From the NCBI RefSeq assembly GCF_021155775.2, contig NC_060235.2, positions 1,787,501 to 1,851,500 of the forward strand: a DNA stretch of 64,000 bases. The letters are read 5' to 3'. Shown piece by piece: positions 61,918 to 64,000 of this stretch (position 1 is the first letter of the stretch; each line of letters begins with the position of its first letter). The stretch is from Neodiprion pinetum. Lineage: Eukaryota > Arthropoda > Insecta > Hymenoptera > Diprionidae. The position numbers and the translations under genes are program-made. The notes under the pieces are model-generated. The model was not told the origin of the DNA, did no database searches, and saw nothing but the letters and a program-made list of their open reading frames with translations.

Positions 61918-63660
61918 TCACGTATTATAATACAAATACCCGACAAATGAGAGGGCTGAGAGGGATCTACGGCGTCTTGGTGGATCCGTAACCTTGAGGA
62001 TCGTATTTGATTAACCTTGGCCGAGGTTTATTCCCGCGGGAAAGGGACCCGTTCCCAGTTCTCTAAATCCGAAAAGAGGTCGTCGCCGAATTTCCACTCC
62101 TCGGTTTAAACTCTGACCTTAACTTGACCTTAACCAGCCACGCGCCAATTTCGCCAACCCCCTCCCGCCGGGTGTATTTTCTCCCCCACATTTCTACGTA
62201 CCTAAAGGACACCAAGTGTCTCGCTCACCGTTTATATTTCTCCGTCCCTCCACCGGCATCCACCGGCTCCAACTCTTTTTCGTCGGGGCAATAACCGTTG
62301 ACGATGAGGTGGAATCGATTTTTTTCAATGGTTAAGGTGAACGGCGGTATCACTTTCAGCTTTTGCTTTTTTTTTTTTCATTTTCTTTTTTTTTTTATTT
62401 TTTTTTCTTACTTCAGGCTCCAAAAAAATCTCGGACGAGAATCTATTTCTCCGTATTTTCGCGCAACTCCTCGCGGTAATAATTTTTTAACAACGACGTC
62501 TATCGAATACAGCAAACATTTTTAAACGTCAAGCTTCGTTACAGCTATGTGTAACGTTCGTCAGGCAAATTGTGAAAGCTTACCTAACGATGATGAAAGG
62601 TGAAAAGAGGGTGCGGTGCGGTTACGGAAGTTCATAAACAGAAGAAGCGGAAGAGACAATATTGACCGCGCGATTGACGCCAATCTGTAAACCTTTGCAT
62701 CTCCCGATGCGCAACGACGATTAATGGATATAAAAAGTAAATACATATGTATATATATATATATAGGTACACATACGTATATCAACGGAACTGCGCGTGT
62801 GAAAAAATATTTTCGCAACGATCGTATTAATACACGTATCGTGTGTACTTGAGCGAAACGTCTGTGTCAGAGTTGGCTTGGCCGTTGATTTCTCGTTCTG
62901 CAATGTTTTCGCCAAAAGTCTAAGTACGTACGACATAGAGGGTGAATTTCTATAACGCGAATCGTCCGTCGTCTTCTGTAGTTTAAATGCGCACGCGCTA
63001 CAATCCGAGAACTTTGCTCATCGGATGTTTGCCAGGTCGACCAAGCGTCGTAAACTTACGTAACTTGAAAAATTTTCACAGCTTTCGGTGTTGAACGCAA
63101 CTAGGGACGGGACATGTTCGGAAGATAGTCGATGTTTTGAAAAAAAAACGTCGATGAACTTCGGGAAAAAAAAAATCGATAAATCGTACGCGAAAATACT
63201 AATTTTAGAACACGAGCCGAATAAGAAACAATAAATCGATCGTTAATCGAGTCGCCGATAGATAAAATGACAAATATCAAGTAAGTTTCGAATATACTCG
63301 TAATGTGTACACGAATCCTGCACCGTTTCAGTGCAATTCAACCGACGACGTCGACGCGGTTTGAGGATAAATAATAAAAATTCATCGACGACGATCAACA
63401 AACGTCCGCTTATCGTTTCGCGTATACTTGTACCGCACGTACGAAGCACCGAGTCCAGAACGATTTGAATTATTTATTCCGATACAAGCAGCGTTGGAAA
63501 GCGGCAAAGAGCAAATCAAATCAAATCATGGTGGTTATGCCGCTGCACACAAACGTACGACCATAACTAACAAGTGATAAACGTCGCGGGACGCGTTCGT
63601 CGCAGAAGTGATTCACCCTTGCCCGAATGCATCGAGTGTATAGAAAAGAGAGAAAAACGT

Positions 63661-63691
63661 CAGAGAGGCAGAGAGGCAGAGAGAGAGAGAG
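63661..63691. repeat. GA-rich microsatellite
   Basis: CAGAGAGG units followed by a GA run. Confidence 0.85.
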
Positions 63692-64000
63692 TAAAAGTAT
63701 ATAAATATATTATTATTCTTGGAATCTCCCATAAACGATAACTTCCAGACGTCCTTAGACTCGGTCGAGGTGCAACGTGATTCCCGAACTGCATTTATGC
63801 AGCGCGTCAACGCGTCAACAACAAGAGCTGGGAGATACGTAGGTATGGTAGGAGAGGATCGGCATGCAGCTGCATCGCGATCGGTGAATCTCTTATAGTT
63901 TTTTTTTTTTTTATTTTTTTTCTTATTTTCTCCTTCATATATATCCACTGCATTTATTTACTTATTCAATTATTTACGATCTCACTCTTCGTCGGATTAA

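Larger units (their letters stand above)
61370..64000. other. Non-coding stretch with GC-rich patches and microsatellites
   Basis: I recognise no gene. GC-richer DNA lies at 61.4-61.8 and 62.0-62.3 kb. A direct repeat of TGACCT with a 5-bp spacer lies at 62113-62129, and the TACACCTTACGGACTT motif recurs at 61902-61917. A TA run lies at about 62749-62765 and a GA-rich run at 63661-63691. Confidence 0.45.

Overview
This window is a stretch of eukaryotic, almost certainly insect, nuclear genome. The one complete gene has five short GT-AG introns of 88-131 bp and encodes an animal-type SPB1/FTSJ3 protein. There are no bacterial-style operons. Most of the remaining sequence is AT-rich non-coding DNA with microsatellites, A/T homopolymers and small inverted-repeat elements. 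CpG does not look depleted, which fits Hymenoptera such as sawflies or wasps, but that placement is only a guess.

Layout. Positions 1-1599 are probably intron. A 3'-terminal exon (1600-1972) encodes the end of an LDL-receptor class A domain, one membrane span and a short basic cytoplasmic tail. AT-rich non-coding DNA follows, with a 427-bp MITE-like element at 5586-6012. A tandem satellite fills about 6400-23106. Its core (6852-22305) is exactly 47 units: 38 of 335 bp, 6 of 326 bp, 2 of 217 bp and 1 of 334 bp. It shows higher-order structure (dimers, trimers and a long duplicated block of about 4 kb) and has decayed monomers at both edges. About 1.1 kb downstream lies the intact six-exon SPB1/FTSJ3 gene (24175-27256, 846 codons), a nucleolar rRNA 2'-O-methyltransferase and 60S assembly factor, with a CACGTG E-box in its 5' region.

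From about 27.5 kb to 64 kb I find no convincing gene. This stretch could be intergenic or part of a very large intron. It holds microsatellites, several inverted-repeat (MITE or foldback) elements at 32.0, 39.8-40.7, 60.2 and 60.8 kb, a few nuclear-receptor-like half-site arrangements, and two isolated protein-like open stretches (about 35.9-36.1 and 38.8-39.1 kb) that I could not identify.

The two recognised genes are unrelated in function. The main novelty is the satellite: its nested repeat architecture, a 14-bp perfect palindrome in most monomers, and its position just upstream of a housekeeping ribosome-biogenesis gene. I saw no tRNA, rRNA, known microRNA or CRISPR array.
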